From contig NZ_CP168496.1 of assembly GCF_042944905.1 (NCBI RefSeq), positions 434,001 through 498,000 on the forward strand: 64,000 nucleotides of DNA, in the 5' to 3' direction. The DNA is from Psychrobacillus sp042944905. GTDB taxonomy: Bacteria > Bacillota > Bacilli > Bacillales_A > Planococcaceae. Of the stretch, positions 17,583-27,437 are shown in pieces; the stretch's first letter is position 1, and each line of letters begins with the position of its first letter. Under the pieces are notes generated by a model. That model had not been told where the DNA came from. It did no database searches and saw nothing but the letters and a program-made list of their open reading frames with translations. A program made the translations under genes and the position numbers.

Positions 17583-18820
17583 TTTGTAACCTCCTTCGCT
17601 AGAACAGCCTCATTTGTATATGCAATATTTCCTTTTGAAATAACATGTGTTATAGGACGTCTTCTAGCTACTGCTTGTGCTGAACATACAGCATCGAGTA
17701 GAAGTACATTTGCTAAATCTCCTTTTTGAGGCCAAACTCTAGTCCCTATATCGTTAAGAGGGGTAATCCCACCAGAAGCATATTTCCAACAACGATTTAA
17801 TGAATATTCGTCGATAAATTTAAATCTTTCTGCTAAAATACTTAATTTTTCTACTGTATCACCCGTACCAAAAGGAGACCAGTGATCCGTTAAGCTATCA
17901 TGACCGACAGAAACGAAGACTCCATTTTCATGTAAATAAGGAATTGGAATAGTAGGGCGGTTGGTTGGAACTGTCGATGTAACATCAATTTTTGTTTCCG
18001 CAAGCACTGCAACTAATTCTTCTAATTCTTTCCCGTGAAGATCGCCTAAAGCTATTGCGTGGCTTATCGTAACTTGTCCTTCTTTTTTAGCTTGTTTCGT
18101 TAGTTCTGCTAGTTTATAAAACTCAAAAGCACCAAGGGAATTCGGATCATGAATATGAATATCTATTCCACGTCCTGATTCTACGGCAATATCCATTGTA
18201 AGGTTTAACGAACGGTCGATATCACGGTCAATAGTGGCTGGGTCAACACCGCCAACTAATGTAGCACCCATTTTCATAGCTTCTCTCATTAATGGTTCTA
18301 CTTTTGAAAGCAATAACCCATGTTGTGGAAATGCAACGATGTCATATGTAACCTGGTCTTCAAACTTTTTGAAAGCTTCTTTTGTAATTTCAATATGTTT
18401 TGTTCCGATTTGAGGATCCACATTACAATGAGAGCGAATATGTGTGTGTCCTTGTGAAATTAGCCATTCAATCATGTTTTCCGCACGGTTTAATGCAAAA
18501 GGAAGTTGGGCTGGTAGTAATTCTTGTTCTTCTTCAATTCTAGTTAGTATTCCTTTTGTTATAGGTTTACACGCTTTCCAAGGACCACTAAAATACGTTT
18601 TATCTACATGGATATGCATTTCTCTGAAGGAAGGCATAAGTAATTTGCCGTTAGCCTCAATTACTTCAAAATCAGAGCCTTCCATATTTTTTTCTATTTC
18701 AATAATTTTTCCATCTTGAATTAGTACATCAAATAAATCTGTTTCGGTTTGAGCAACACGTCCATTTTCATAAGTAAAGCCAGTTTCAAGGCGAGCATTT
18801 TTGATAAGTAGAGATTTCAT
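17579..18820 (-). CDS. Amidohydrolase, cytosine deaminase-like family (paralogue 2)
   Basis: 413 residues, same family as the gene after it. Ligands: EMHIHVDKTYF, DIHIHDPNSLG, TISHAIALGDL and GHDSLTDHWSPFGTGD. ATG at 18820 follows GGAGG. It is second in a three-gene - strand operon behind a binding lipoprotein, which points to hydrolysis of the compound imported by that transporter. The pair with paralogue 1 is too divergent to be a fresh duplication, so different steps or substrates are likely (inference). Confidence 0.85.
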   Translation of the reverse strand: MKSLLIKNARLETGFTYENGRVAQTETDLFDVLIQDGKIIEIEKNMEGSDFEVIEANGKLLMPSFREMHIHVDKTYFSGPWKACKPITKGILTRIEEEQELLPAQLPFALNRAENMIEWLISQGHTHIRSHCNVDPQIGTKHIEITKEAFKKFEDQVTYDIVAFPQHGLLLSKVEPLMREAMKMGATLVGGVDPATIDRDIDRSLNLTMDIAVESGRGIDIHIHDPNSLGAFEFYKLAELTKQAKKEGQVTISHAIALGDLHGKELEELVAVLAETKIDVTSTVPTNRPTIPIPYLHENGVFVSVGHDSLTDHWSPFGTGDTVEKLSILAERFKFIDEYSLNRCWKYASGGITPLNDIGTRVWPQKGDLANVLLLDAVCSAQAVARRRPITHVISKGNIAYTNEAVLAKEVTK

Positions 18821-18840
18821 CTTTTATCCTCCCAATAAGT

Positions 18841-18873
18841 TCAAAGAGACTGGAGTATTACCAGTCTCTTTGA
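18841..18873 (-). promoter_or_regulatory. Intercistronic hairpin
   Basis: AAAGAGACTGG pairs with CCAGTCTCTTT in the 59-base gap between the binding-protein and amidohydrolase genes. Such hairpins behind transporter binding-protein genes often cause partial termination or protect the upstream mRNA, giving more binding protein than enzyme. Confidence 0.7.
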
Positions 18874-18879
18874 AGTGTA

Positions 18880-20454
18880 TTATTTTACTGTCACTTCATT
18901 TAAAATCAGGTAATTCGAAGCGTCTAATCTAAAGTTTTCTACATTGTTATTATAAACTGCTAAATGCTCGTAGTTTCTAATTGGAACATATACAGCGTCG
19001 TCCATTTCAACTTGCATTGCTTGTTTATAGATTTCTTGTCGTTTGCTTGGCTCAGTTTCTACACGACCTTGTTCGATAAGCTTATCTACTACAGGGTTTT
19101 GATAATAGAAATGGTTCCCTGGTGCACCAATAGATGCTGAATGGAAGAGGTTATATTGATTGTAGTCTCCATCACCAGTCGCGTTACCCCAACCGCCAAT
19201 AAACATTTGATGATCTCCATTTGTGATTTGCTGAATATATGAACCATATTCCATTACTTGAATTTCAACATCTATCCCAATACCTTTAAGTTGAGATTGA
19301 ATAACTTCAGCCATATTAATTCGTTCTTTACGGTCGCTCGTTAATAAAGTAACTTTGATACCTTTATCGTAACCAGCTTCTTTTAACAAAGATTTTGCTT
19401 TGTTTACATCATACGGATATGCTTTAACGTCTTTGCTGTATCCAAATACTTGTGGACTCATCGCAACGTTTGCAAGAGTTCCAACGTTATTGTAAACACC
19501 TGAAATAATAGCTTCTCTTTCAATTGCAAAACTAACTGCTTGACGGACTTTCACATTATCAAAAGGAGCTTTTGTCGTGTTAAATCCTACATACTCAACT
19601 GCTAAACCATCCGTTCTGAATAGGTTCATTTTATCAGAGTTTTCAATTCGTTCAATCTCTGTTACGGGAACTTGATCAGAAATATGAGCTTCTCCGCTTT
19701 CAATCATAGCTAATCGAGTAGCATCTTCCGGAACAACTTTGAATACTACACTATCCACTTTAGCTTTTTCTCCCCAGTAATCATTGTTTTTATTTAAGGT
19801 TATCTCTTGTCCTGATTTCCAAGAATCAAAAACAAATGGACCAGTTCCTACTGGATGTGTTGCTAATTGATCAGGAGTTTCATTAATCATTTTAGGGCTA
19901 AGAATGCTTCCTTCATTGCTTGCTAAAATAGAAAGTAATGGAGCATATGGTGTTGATAATTTAAGTGTTATATGTGTATCGTCTTTTACGATTACTTCTG
20001 AGATCATTCCTAATTTATCTTTCTGTGGTGATCCTGTTGCTGGGTCTAGTAATCGATCAAATGTAGCTTTTACTGCTTCTGCATTAAAAGGTGTACCGTC
20101 ATGGAACTTCACACCTTCTCTTAATGTGAAATCCCAAGTTAAATCATCTACTGGATTCCAATCTGTTGCAAGTAATGGAACAAAATTTCTGTCTTTATCA
20201 AAAGCAAGTAGCGTTTCATATACTTTTCCGTGAACAACATTAGCGGAAGGTATATCTGTTATGAAATGTGGGTCAAGACCAGTGGCATCTGATAAGCGAA
20301 CTACAACAAGCTTTCCTCCAGATTTGTCCCCGCTTGCAACTTGCTTGTCTTCTTTTTCTTCACCTTTACTTGAACTTCCGGTAGAACAACCTTGCATAAT
20401 TAACATCAATATAGACATTAATGCGAAAATCTGAATCCACTTAAACTTCTTCAT
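18880..20454 (-). CDS. Peptide/nickel-type ABC transporter binding lipoprotein (1)
   Basis: 524 residues from ATG 20454, which is eight bases from TTGGAGG; the longer frame to 20499 has no ribosome site. Lipoprotein signal peptide with lipobox LIMQGC near residue 23. SBP_bac_5 family: RLSDATGLDPHF near the mature start, EGVKFHDGTPFNAEAVK and TLKLSTPYAPLLSIL are standard family segments. Divergent from the permease operon at 20654 and close in sequence to the second binding protein at 31042. The ligand is a small peptide-like or amide compound by family logic, but not identified. Confidence 0.9.
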   Translation of the reverse strand: MKKFKWIQIFALMSILMLIMQGCSTGSSSKGEEKEDKQVASGDKSGGKLVVVRLSDATGLDPHFITDIPSANVVHGKVYETLLAFDKDRNFVPLLATDWNPVDDLTWDFTLREGVKFHDGTPFNAEAVKATFDRLLDPATGSPQKDKLGMISEVIVKDDTHITLKLSTPYAPLLSILASNEGSILSPKMINETPDQLATHPVGTGPFVFDSWKSGQEITLNKNNDYWGEKAKVDSVVFKVVPEDATRLAMIESGEAHISDQVPVTEIERIENSDKMNLFRTDGLAVEYVGFNTTKAPFDNVKVRQAVSFAIEREAIISGVYNNVGTLANVAMSPQVFGYSKDVKAYPYDVNKAKSLLKEAGYDKGIKVTLLTSDRKERINMAEVIQSQLKGIGIDVEIQVMEYGSYIQQITNGDHQMFIGGWGNATGDGDYNQYNLFHSASIGAPGNHFYYQNPVVDKLIEQGRVETEPSKRQEIYKQAMQVEMDDAVYVPIRNYEHLAVYNNNVENFRLDASNYLILNEVTVK

Positions 20455-20653
20455 TGAGTTTTCCTCCAAATAATTATTATTTGTATTGCTAATTCTCAAT
20501 TATAAATAAAAGAATTAATATTATTTTTAAAATCTTTACTATTTTTTAAAGTATTTTGACTATTCTTTCTATGTCTATTTACATTCTTTCTTTTCTTATA
20601 TATCGTGATGTTACCTTATAACGAAAAGGAAGCAGAACGAGGGGGTTAATTAA
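20455..20653. promoter_or_regulatory. Divergent promoter region of the catabolic transporter genes
   Basis: About 200 AT-rich bases separate the binding-protein gene (-) and the permease operon (+), so both promoters and any YesN-type regulator site must lie here. I could not pick a convincing operator. Confidence 0.5.
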
Positions 20654-21556
20654 ATGACAATTAATAGTACTGAAGTAGATTCAGCAAAGTTAATCTTGGC
20701 AAGAAAGAAAATTCGAAAAGAAAAGTGGAAAACATTCTTTATGACTATTGGTCAAAATAAGGCGGCTGCAGTAGGGGGAGTAATAATTCTTCTATATATA
20801 TCGCTCACTTTATTAGCACCTATATTATCCCCATATGATCCATATGAGATTAATCTTCCAGACAAGTTACAATCTCCATCTATGGCCCATTGGATGGGAA
20901 CGGATGATAAAGGAAGAGATATTTTAAGTCGAATCTTATATGGCTCTCGATTATCACTAGGAGTAGGTTTTTCCTCCGTCTTTTTTGGAGCGTTTTTTGG
21001 AATAACTCTTGGGCTAGTCGCTGGCTACTATGGTAAATGGGTAGACACGATCATTAGTCGTTGTTTAGATGTGATGCTTGCATTCCCAGGGATTTTATTA
21101 GCTTTAGCAATTATTAGTGCACTAGGTCCAAGTCTTATTAATGTAACAATTGCAGTAGGAGTCTTTTCAATTCCTTTGTTTGCAAGAATTGTTCGTGGTT
21201 CGACGATGGAAGTGAAAAAGCTGGAGTATATAGATGCTATTAGAACATTAGGGGCAAATGATTTCATTATAATTTTCCGACACATTTTTCCTAATATATT
21301 ATCACCGATTATTGTTCAAGGTTCACTAAGACTTGCAACAGCGATATTGTCAGCAGCGGGATTGTCATTCTTAGGGCTAGGTGCACAACCACCATCACCA
21401 GAATGGGGTGCAATGCTTTCTAGTGGAAGAGATTTTATTTTCAGTGCACCTTACATGGCTATTTTTCCAGGTCTAATGATTGCGATTTTAGTATTGGGCT
21501 TTAACTTGTTTGGAGACGGTTTGCGCGATGCTTTAGATCCAAGGACGAAAAAATAA
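20654..21556 (+). CDS. ABC transporter permease, DppC/OppC type
   Basis: 300 residues. The OppC-type N-terminal segment (LAPILSPYDPYEINLP, then HWMGTDDKGRDILSRILYGS) precedes a six-helix BPD_transp_1 domain with the EAA loop near IDAIRTLGANDFIIIFRHIF. ATG 20654 follows GAGGGGG. First gene of a four-gene transporter operon in the order C-B-D-F, reversed for the two permeases relative to the common dpp/opp order. Confidence 0.92.
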   Translation: MTINSTEVDSAKLILARKKIRKEKWKTFFMTIGQNKAAAVGGVIILLYISLTLLAPILSPYDPYEINLPDKLQSPSMAHWMGTDDKGRDILSRILYGSRLSLGVGFSSVFFGAFFGITLGLVAGYYGKWVDTIISRCLDVMLAFPGILLALAIISALGPSLINVTIAVGVFSIPLFARIVRGSTMEVKKLEYIDAIRTLGANDFIIIFRHIFPNILSPIIVQGSLRLATAILSAAGLSFLGLGAQPPSPEWGAMLSSGRDFIFSAPYMAIFPGLMIAILVLGFNLFGDGLRDALDPRTKK

Positions 21557-21570
21557 AAGGGGGATTTCTT

Positions 21571-22491
21571 ATGTTTTTATTTATTTTGAAACGTTTAGTG
21601 CAAATAGTTCCTGTCATATTAGGTGTCACTTTAGTTGTGTTTTTAATTATGCAAATGGTACCAGGTGATCCAGCGGTTATTATGGCAGGTGAAGGAGCAT
21701 CAAAAGAAACGGTTAATGAGCTAAGAGAAAATTTAGGTTTAAACAGACCACTTCATGAACAGTATTTTTCATACGTGGGAAATGTATTTAGAGGAGACTT
21801 AGGAAATTCTCTTAAAAACAATCAACCAGTTTTGGATGAAATTATGATTCGTTTACCTATTACAATGGAGCTTGCATTTTTTAGTATTATGATCACAATC
21901 GTACTCGGGTTAATCGCAGGAATTATTTCCGCGGTAAGGCCATATTCATTTTCCGATATTAGTGTAATGGTTGTCGCACTAATCGGAATCTCTCTCCCAA
22001 GTTTTTGGTTAGGATTATTACTAATGTATGTATTTTCTGTAAAGCTTCAGTGGCTACCGGTAGCTGGATGGGATAGTACAGCGCATATTATTTTACCTGC
22101 TATTACACTCGGAGCAGGAGGAGCAGCTATTGTTGCCCGTATGACTCGTTCAAGTATGCTCGAGGTAGTTGGGCAAGACTATATACGAACAGCGAAAGCA
22201 AAAGGTCTTAAAGGACATGTCATTATTTATAAGCATGCTTTAAGAAATGCATTAATTCCTGTTATTACTGTTGTAGGGCTACAATTTGGTAGTTTACTTG
22301 GTGGTACTGTTTTAGTAGAGTCTGTATTTGCTATAAATGGATTAGGTCGGATGATTGTCGATGCAATAAGAACAAGAGATATTCCAATGGTACAAGGCGG
22401 CGTACTAGTTGCTTCTTTAGTTTTTGTCTTCGTGAATCTGTTAGTAGACGTTATGTATAAAGTTTTCAATAAACGAATCGATTTGAACTAG
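21571..22491 (+). CDS. ABC transporter permease, DppB/OppB type
   Basis: 306 residues with six membrane helices. Starts with the typical MFLFILKRLVQIVPVILGVT helix; EAA loop at YIRTAKAKGLKGHVIIYKHA; C-terminal GRMIVDAIRTRDIPMVQGG is a strong family signature. Ribosome site AAAGGGGG. Partner of the DppC-like gene 14 bases upstream; together they form the membrane channel. Confidence 0.93.
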   Translation: MFLFILKRLVQIVPVILGVTLVVFLIMQMVPGDPAVIMAGEGASKETVNELRENLGLNRPLHEQYFSYVGNVFRGDLGNSLKNNQPVLDEIMIRLPITMELAFFSIMITIVLGLIAGIISAVRPYSFSDISVMVVALIGISLPSFWLGLLLMYVFSVKLQWLPVAGWDSTAHIILPAITLGAGGAAIVARMTRSSMLEVVGQDYIRTAKAKGLKGHVIIYKHALRNALIPVITVVGLQFGSLLGGTVLVESVFAINGLGRMIVDAIRTRDIPMVQGGVLVASLVFVFVNLLVDVMYKVFNKRIDLN

Positions 22492-22502
22492 GGGGATAAA
22501 AA

Positions 22503-23516
22503 ATGACAAATGAAGTTGTTTTAGAAGTAAAAAACTTAAAAACACATTTTATATCCAATAAAGGTACGGCAAAAGCTGTAGATGGCATAGATTTTGTTTT
22601 AAGAAAAGGCGAAACGATGGGGATAGTTGGAGAATCAGGATGCGGAAAATCTATGACTTCGCTATCTATTCTTCGATTAATACCATCACCACCAGGGAAA
22701 ATTGTAGATGGGCAAGTATTATTGAAGGGACAAGACTTAGTGACAATGTCTGAAGAAGAGATACGAAAAATAAGAGGAAATCGCATTTCGATGATTTTTC
22801 AAGAACCAATGACTAGTTTAAATCCAGTTATTCCAGTAGGTGAGCAAATCGCGGAAGCGCTCCGATTACACCAAGGATTGTCCAAAAAACAAGCATGGGA
22901 TAAATCAGTTGAAATGATTGGTCTTGTTGGAATCCCTTCGCCTGAAAAAAGAGCGAAGCAGGAACCCTTTCAACTAAGTGGTGGTATGAGACAAAGAATT
23001 ATGATTGCGATGGCATTAGCTTGCACTCCTGAAGTTCTAATTGCGGATGAGCCAACTACTGCGTTAGATGTAACTATTCAGGCTCAAATATTAGAAATCA
23101 TGAAAGATTTACAAAAGAAAATTGGCATGGGCATTATTTTCATCACACATGATTTAGGGGTTGTTGCTGAAATGTGTGATCAAGTTGGCGTAATGTATGC
23201 GGGGCAAATTGTAGAACATCAAGATACAAAAGATTTATTTAAAAATCCTTTGCATCCTTATACACAAGGCCTAATCGGATCCCTTCCAAAGCTATATGAA
23301 GATCAGGAAGAACTGCAAATTATTGAAGGAACTGTACCGAGTCCATATGAATATCCGGAAGGTTGTCGATTTGCGGAAAGATGTCCGTTTGCAAAGGATA
23401 TTTGTGTCCAAAAGCAACCAAATCTTATTCAGTATGATGAAAATAGCAAAGTTAGATGTTGGAAGTATTCAGATGAATGGCAAGATAGTTTAACAAAAGA
23501 GGGGGTAGCGCTATGA
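22503..23516 (+). CDS. ABC transporter ATP-binding protein, DppD/OppD type
   Basis: 337 residues. Walker A GESGCGKS near residue 41, signature LSGGMRQR, Walker B VLIADEPTTALD, H-loop ITHDLG, then the oligopeptide-transporter C-terminal extension with four cysteines (GCRFAERCPFAKDIC...RC). It powers the transporter jointly with the DppF-type subunit, whose start overlaps its stop by four bases. Confidence 0.94.
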   Translation: MTNEVVLEVKNLKTHFISNKGTAKAVDGIDFVLRKGETMGIVGESGCGKSMTSLSILRLIPSPPGKIVDGQVLLKGQDLVTMSEEEIRKIRGNRISMIFQEPMTSLNPVIPVGEQIAEALRLHQGLSKKQAWDKSVEMIGLVGIPSPEKRAKQEPFQLSGGMRQRIMIAMALACTPEVLIADEPTTALDVTIQAQILEIMKDLQKKIGMGIIFITHDLGVVAEMCDQVGVMYAGQIVEHQDTKDLFKNPLHPYTQGLIGSLPKLYEDQEELQIIEGTVPSPYEYPEGCRFAERCPFAKDICVQKQPNLIQYDENSKVRCWKYSDEWQDSLTKEGVAL

Positions 23517-24511
23517 GTAATCTTCTCAAAGAGAAAAATCCATTGTTAAAAGTCTCAGACTTAAAGCAGCACTTTGCATTGAAAAAAGAGGCAATCTTCC
23601 AACCGAAACAAGTTGTAAAAGCAGTTGATGGTATTAACTTTGATTTGTATCCTGGAGAAACATTAAGTATTGTAGGTGAATCAGGATGCGGGAAATCGAC
23701 AACTGGAAGATCTATTTTACGTTTAGATGAACCGACTGATGGAGATGTATTATTTAAAGGTGAATCTCTTTTGAAAATGAATAAAAAAGAGTTACGTAAT
23801 GTTAGAGGAAATATTCAAGTGATTTTCCAAGACCCATATGCTTCGTTAAACCCAAGAAGAACGATACGTCAAATGTTAGAGGAAGCAATGGCGATACAAA
23901 AAGTACTCCCTCCTAATAAGAGAGAGGATAGAATGTTAGAACTGATGAAACATGTTGGGTTACGTCCAGAGTATTTGGAAAGATATCCACATGAATTTTC
24001 TGGGGGACAACGCCAACGAATTGGAATAGCAAGAGCGCTAGCTGTAAATCCGGAAATAATTATTTGTGACGAAGCAGTTTCTGCGTTAGATGTATCGATT
24101 CAAGCGCAAATATTAAACTTATTGAAAAAGCTCCAAAAGGAGTTTGATCTAACATTTTTATTTATTTCTCATGATTTAAGTGTCGTTCGACATATTTCGG
24201 ATCGTGTTATGGTTATGTACTTAGGAAAAGTTGTAGAGATTGCGGATAAGTCTTCTCTATTTAACAATCCTATGCATCCTTACACGAAAGCTCTTCTGTC
24301 AGCTATTCCTGTAATAGATGAAACAAAGAGAAGGGAAAGGATCATTTTAAAAGGGGACGTTCCATCTCCTATAAATCCTCCTACAGGTTGTAGATTTCAT
24401 ACACGTTGTCCATTTGCTACGGAACGCTGCCAACAAGAAGAACCTTTACTAAGGAAAATAGATACTGGTCATTCGGTCGCTTGTCATTTTGCAGAGGAAT
24501 TACTATCATAA
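23513..24511 (+). CDS. ABC transporter ATP-binding protein, DppF/OppF type
   Basis: 332 residues. Walker A GESGCGKSTTGRSILRL, signature FSGGQRQRIGIARAL, Walker B IIICDEAVSALD, H-loop ISHDLS, and the C-terminal cysteine motif GCRFHTRCPFATERC. Last gene of the transporter operon, overlapping dppD-like by ATGA. No terminator is obvious before the sensor kinase gene 85 bases on, so read-through into the regulatory genes is possible. Confidence 0.94.
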   Translation: MSNLLKEKNPLLKVSDLKQHFALKKEAIFQPKQVVKAVDGINFDLYPGETLSIVGESGCGKSTTGRSILRLDEPTDGDVLFKGESLLKMNKKELRNVRGNIQVIFQDPYASLNPRRTIRQMLEEAMAIQKVLPPNKREDRMLELMKHVGLRPEYLERYPHEFSGGQRQRIGIARALAVNPEIIICDEAVSALDVSIQAQILNLLKKLQKEFDLTFLFISHDLSVVRHISDRVMVMYLGKVVEIADKSSLFNNPMHPYTKALLSAIPVIDETKRRERIILKGDVPSPINPPTGCRFHTRCPFATERCQQEEPLLRKIDTGHSVACHFAEELLS

Positions 24512-24595
24512 AAAATGGTCACTTGTACGATTTACTATTAGTCATAATGAAGATACTATAATGGAATGAGGTATTTTAGAAAGGACGTATGCATC

Positions 24596-25348
24596 ATGAT
24601 GCCTTTGGAATCTTTTTCATTATACGTCTTGATTTGCGTATTAGCTCCTCTTGTAGGAGCTTTTACGCTTTCATTTGTAATGATCTTTGAGCGGCAAATT
24701 GACAATTTGCAGAAAGAAGCTTCAAAGCTTGCTTTGGAAAAAGAGTTACAGCACGCAAATTACGATCAGTTAAATCAGCAAATACAACCTCACTTTTTTT
24801 TTAATACGCTTAATACGATGTTAAGTTTAGCTCGATTAGATAGAAAAGATGAATTAATAAAAGGTTTAGAAGTAATGGCGAAGTTTTTTAAGTTTAAATA
24901 TGTTACGCATGCTTCTCTTATTAAAGTGGAAGATGAAATTGCATATGTAAATAATTATTTGGATATCCAAATTTTACGTTTCGGGGAACGACTAGAAGTT
25001 ACTAAAAATGTAGAAGCTTTTTGCGAAAATGCTTTATTGCCGCCGTTTATGATACAAACTATAGTCGAAAATGCATTTAAACATGGTTTTGAGAAGAATA
25101 TGGGCCCTGCCCGTTTGAAAATAAATGTGTATTATTCAGATGGTTTTATGTATATAGAAGTATGGAATTCCTACTTTATTGAACCTATCAATGAAAAGAA
25201 AGAGTATAGCCCACAAGAAGAAGGGTACGGAATTCGAAACATACAAAAGAGATTAGATCTGTTATTTCCAGAACAAGTACATTATTTAAAAATGAGATAC
25301 ATTGGAAATGAAACACTCATTGAAGTAAAATTTCCGTTAACAAAATAA
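24596..25348 (+). CDS. LytS/YesM-type sensor histidine kinase
   Basis: 250 residues from ATG 24596, ten bases behind AAAGGA; the frame reaches ATG 24566 but that has no ribosome site. One N-terminal membrane helix (YVLICVLAPLVGAFTLSFVM), a short coiled coil, then the His_kinase (PF06580-type) box LNQQIQPHFFFNTLNTM and an ATPase domain with MIQTIVENAFKHGFEK and YGIRNIQKRL. It lacks a sizeable extracellular sensor domain, so the signal may come from a partner, perhaps the symporter-like protein two genes on (inference). Followed by its response regulator. Confidence 0.88.
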   Translation: MMPLESFSLYVLICVLAPLVGAFTLSFVMIFERQIDNLQKEASKLALEKELQHANYDQLNQQIQPHFFFNTLNTMLSLARLDRKDELIKGLEVMAKFFKFKYVTHASLIKVEDEIAYVNNYLDIQILRFGERLEVTKNVEAFCENALLPPFMIQTIVENAFKHGFEKNMGPARLKINVYYSDGFMYIEVWNSYFIEPINEKKEYSPQEEGYGIRNIQKRLDLLFPEQVHYLKMRYIGNETLIEVKFPLTK

Positions 25349-25369
25349 AGGAGAGAGGAGGAAGGAAAT

Positions 25370-26077
25370 ATGAATATTCTACTTGTAGATGATGAAACAT
25401 TAGAGTTAGATCAATTAGAATATATTATGAAACCCCATTTTCCCAATTGGAAGTTCTACAAAGCACAAGATGCGTCCATTGCTCTTCAAATAGCGGGTAA
25501 GATTAATATTTCTTTAGCATTTCTAGATATTCAAATGCCAGGAAAAAGTGGGTTGGAGTTGGCAAAAGAGTTAAAGAAAAGTTATAAAATGGACATAATT
25601 ATGGTTACAGCTTATCAATCGTTTGAATATGCTCAATCTTCCTTACGAATAGGAGTCAATGATTATTTAACAAAACCTATTGTAGAAGATGAATTGTTAG
25701 GATTGCTTGAAAAATATAGAAAATGGATATCTCAAAATGACTCCATTCAAGAAGTTCTACGTATTATTCGAGAGGAATATAACGAAAAACTTAGCCTTAG
25801 TATAGTAGCGAACCGTATACACTTGAATGCAACTTATTTAAGTCGTAAATTTTATGAAGAAGTGGGAATCGGATTTGCAGATTATTTAAATGCATATCGA
25901 CTGGAAATGGCGAAAAAAATATTATTAGAGCATAAAGAGTTGAGTATGGCAGTTGTTTCTGAAAAAGCTGGATTTAACAGTCAGCATTATTTTAGTTCCA
26001 TGTTTAAAAAACAAAATGGGATAACCCCATCAGAATATCGAGTAAATACCAAAAAAGCGAAAGGTTTTGGAATATGA
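25370..26077 (+). CDS. YesN-type response regulator with AraC HTH
   Basis: 235 residues. Receiver domain residues 1-120 with acidic pocket VDDE (7-9) and phosphorylated Asp53 in AFLDIQMPG, Lys in YLTKP. C-terminal AraC-type double helix-turn-helix (about 135-230) with LNATYLSRKFYEEVG and the signature GFNSQHYFSSMFKKQNGITPSEY (core NSQHYFSSMFKKQNG). Ribosome site GGAGAGAGGAGG. Likely activates one or more of the surrounding transport and amidohydrolase operons. Confidence 0.9.
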   Translation: MNILLVDDETLELDQLEYIMKPHFPNWKFYKAQDASIALQIAGKINISLAFLDIQMPGKSGLELAKELKKSYKMDIIMVTAYQSFEYAQSSLRIGVNDYLTKPIVEDELLGLLEKYRKWISQNDSIQEVLRIIREEYNEKLSLSIVANRIHLNATYLSRKFYEEVGIGFADYLNAYRLEMAKKILLEHKELSMAVVSEKAGFNSQHYFSSMFKKQNGITPSEYRVNTKKAKGFGI

Positions 26078-27384
26078 AAACCTATCGTCACTATATTACG
26101 GGTTCTTTAGTTTTTGGAATTTCGTCGGGAATGATTAGTCTTTTGGCACGATGGATCACAGGTAATACAATTCTTTCTTCGCCTGAATCATTAGTGAAAT
26201 ACGGTCTTTTAGGTGGAATTGGTTATTCTCTAGTAGGTGCGTTTTCTATTTTTATGTTCGGAACATTTGCAAATAAAATTAGATTTAGATTTCCAGATGT
26301 AGAAACGATCGGCGATGTTTTTCAAGAGAGGCTTCGAAAAGATGGCTATTGGTTAATGACAATTATAATCTTATTCCTAGGATTAGATTCTTTATTCATG
26401 CAAGCGGTAGGAGCAGCCGTTTTATTTGATTTATTATTTAATATACCATTTACTGTTTCTCTATTTTTCTTCTTCTTTTATTGTTTTATAATAGCAGGGC
26501 TAGGTGGTATGAAGTGGATACAAAAATTTGAAGGGATTTCTATTTTCTTTATTTTTGCTGCAATCATTTTCATTCCATTGTACTTTTTCATACAAGAAGG
26601 AGCTTTTAAAGTTTACGATGGCATTCGATTATATCATCCCTATTTGTTGTTTGCTAAAAACCATGAAGCATATTTTTTTATTGCGACGTTTATGTTAGTT
26701 GCCTGTGGACAGGTACTTACAGATCGATCGACTTGGCAAAGATTATATATGATTGAACAGAAAAAAGTTCGTATTACTTTTTGGTCAACAGCGTTTGTTT
26801 GGAGCACGATACCTATAGCGCTTTCTGCAATGCTGTTGATCGTTATTTTTGAAGGATCTTTTGGCGAAACATATACCCTTTTGTTTCAATTAATAACAAA
26901 AATAGATCCTATTTTCCTTTCGGTTTTATTCTTTTTATTTTGTTTTGGTGCTTTATCCACAACGATAAATGCGGAGATTCATGCTACTACGATTCATTTC
27001 ATCAAGCATATTCGACTCCCTTTGAAAATCTCGATGACTGATCAGCAAATGAGGAAAGAATCGTATATTTTCTCTGGATTGTTATTGTTTGTTCTCTTAA
27101 TTGTGACACATTTTGCTAAATTTAGTTTGCTAAATTTTCTTTTTTTCTATGGACATCTTTATGCTGCGTCTATTCCAGTCATGTTGATCATCATTTTTTC
27201 AAAACGTAAAATATCCAGGTTATTGCCTTATTCAATTATAGCTGGTTGGTTGATTAGTGTGACGCTATTTGGTAGTTTAATATCATTACAAACTATTTGG
27301 ATAAGTTTCTTCCTATCCGGGGTTTTCTCCGTTCTATCAATGTTATTTGCACGAGTAGAATTAACTTCAAAATATTCGAAGTAA
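26074..27384 (+). CDS. Sodium:solute symporter-like membrane protein
   Basis: 436 residues with about 11-12 hydrophobic segments. The early segments (SGMISLLARWITGNTILSS, DVETIGDVFQERLRKDGY) and the middle stretch ATFMLVACGQVLTDRSTWQRL follow the SSS/SSF fold used for sodium-coupled uptake. The start overlaps the regulator stop by four bases, so it is made together with the two-component system. It may import the inducing compound or serve as the sensor's input domain in trans. It ends just before R1 copy C. Confidence 0.78.
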   Translation: MKTYRHYITGSLVFGISSGMISLLARWITGNTILSSPESLVKYGLLGGIGYSLVGAFSIFMFGTFANKIRFRFPDVETIGDVFQERLRKDGYWLMTIIILFLGLDSLFMQAVGAAVLFDLLFNIPFTVSLFFFFFYCFIIAGLGGMKWIQKFEGISIFFIFAAIIFIPLYFFIQEGAFKVYDGIRLYHPYLLFAKNHEAYFFIATFMLVACGQVLTDRSTWQRLYMIEQKKVRITFWSTAFVWSTIPIALSAMLLIVIFEGSFGETYTLLFQLITKIDPIFLSVLFFLFCFGALSTTINAEIHATTIHFIKHIRLPLKISMTDQQMRKESYIFSGLLLFVLLIVTHFAKFSLLNFLFFYGHLYAASIPVMLIIIFSKRKISRLLPYSIIAGWLISVTLFGSLISLQTIWISFFLSGVFSVLSMLFARVELTSKYSK

Positions 27385-27437
27385 ATAATATATGAATCAC
27401 GTCAACTAAAGGTAAACTTTTATGTAGGAATACGCTG

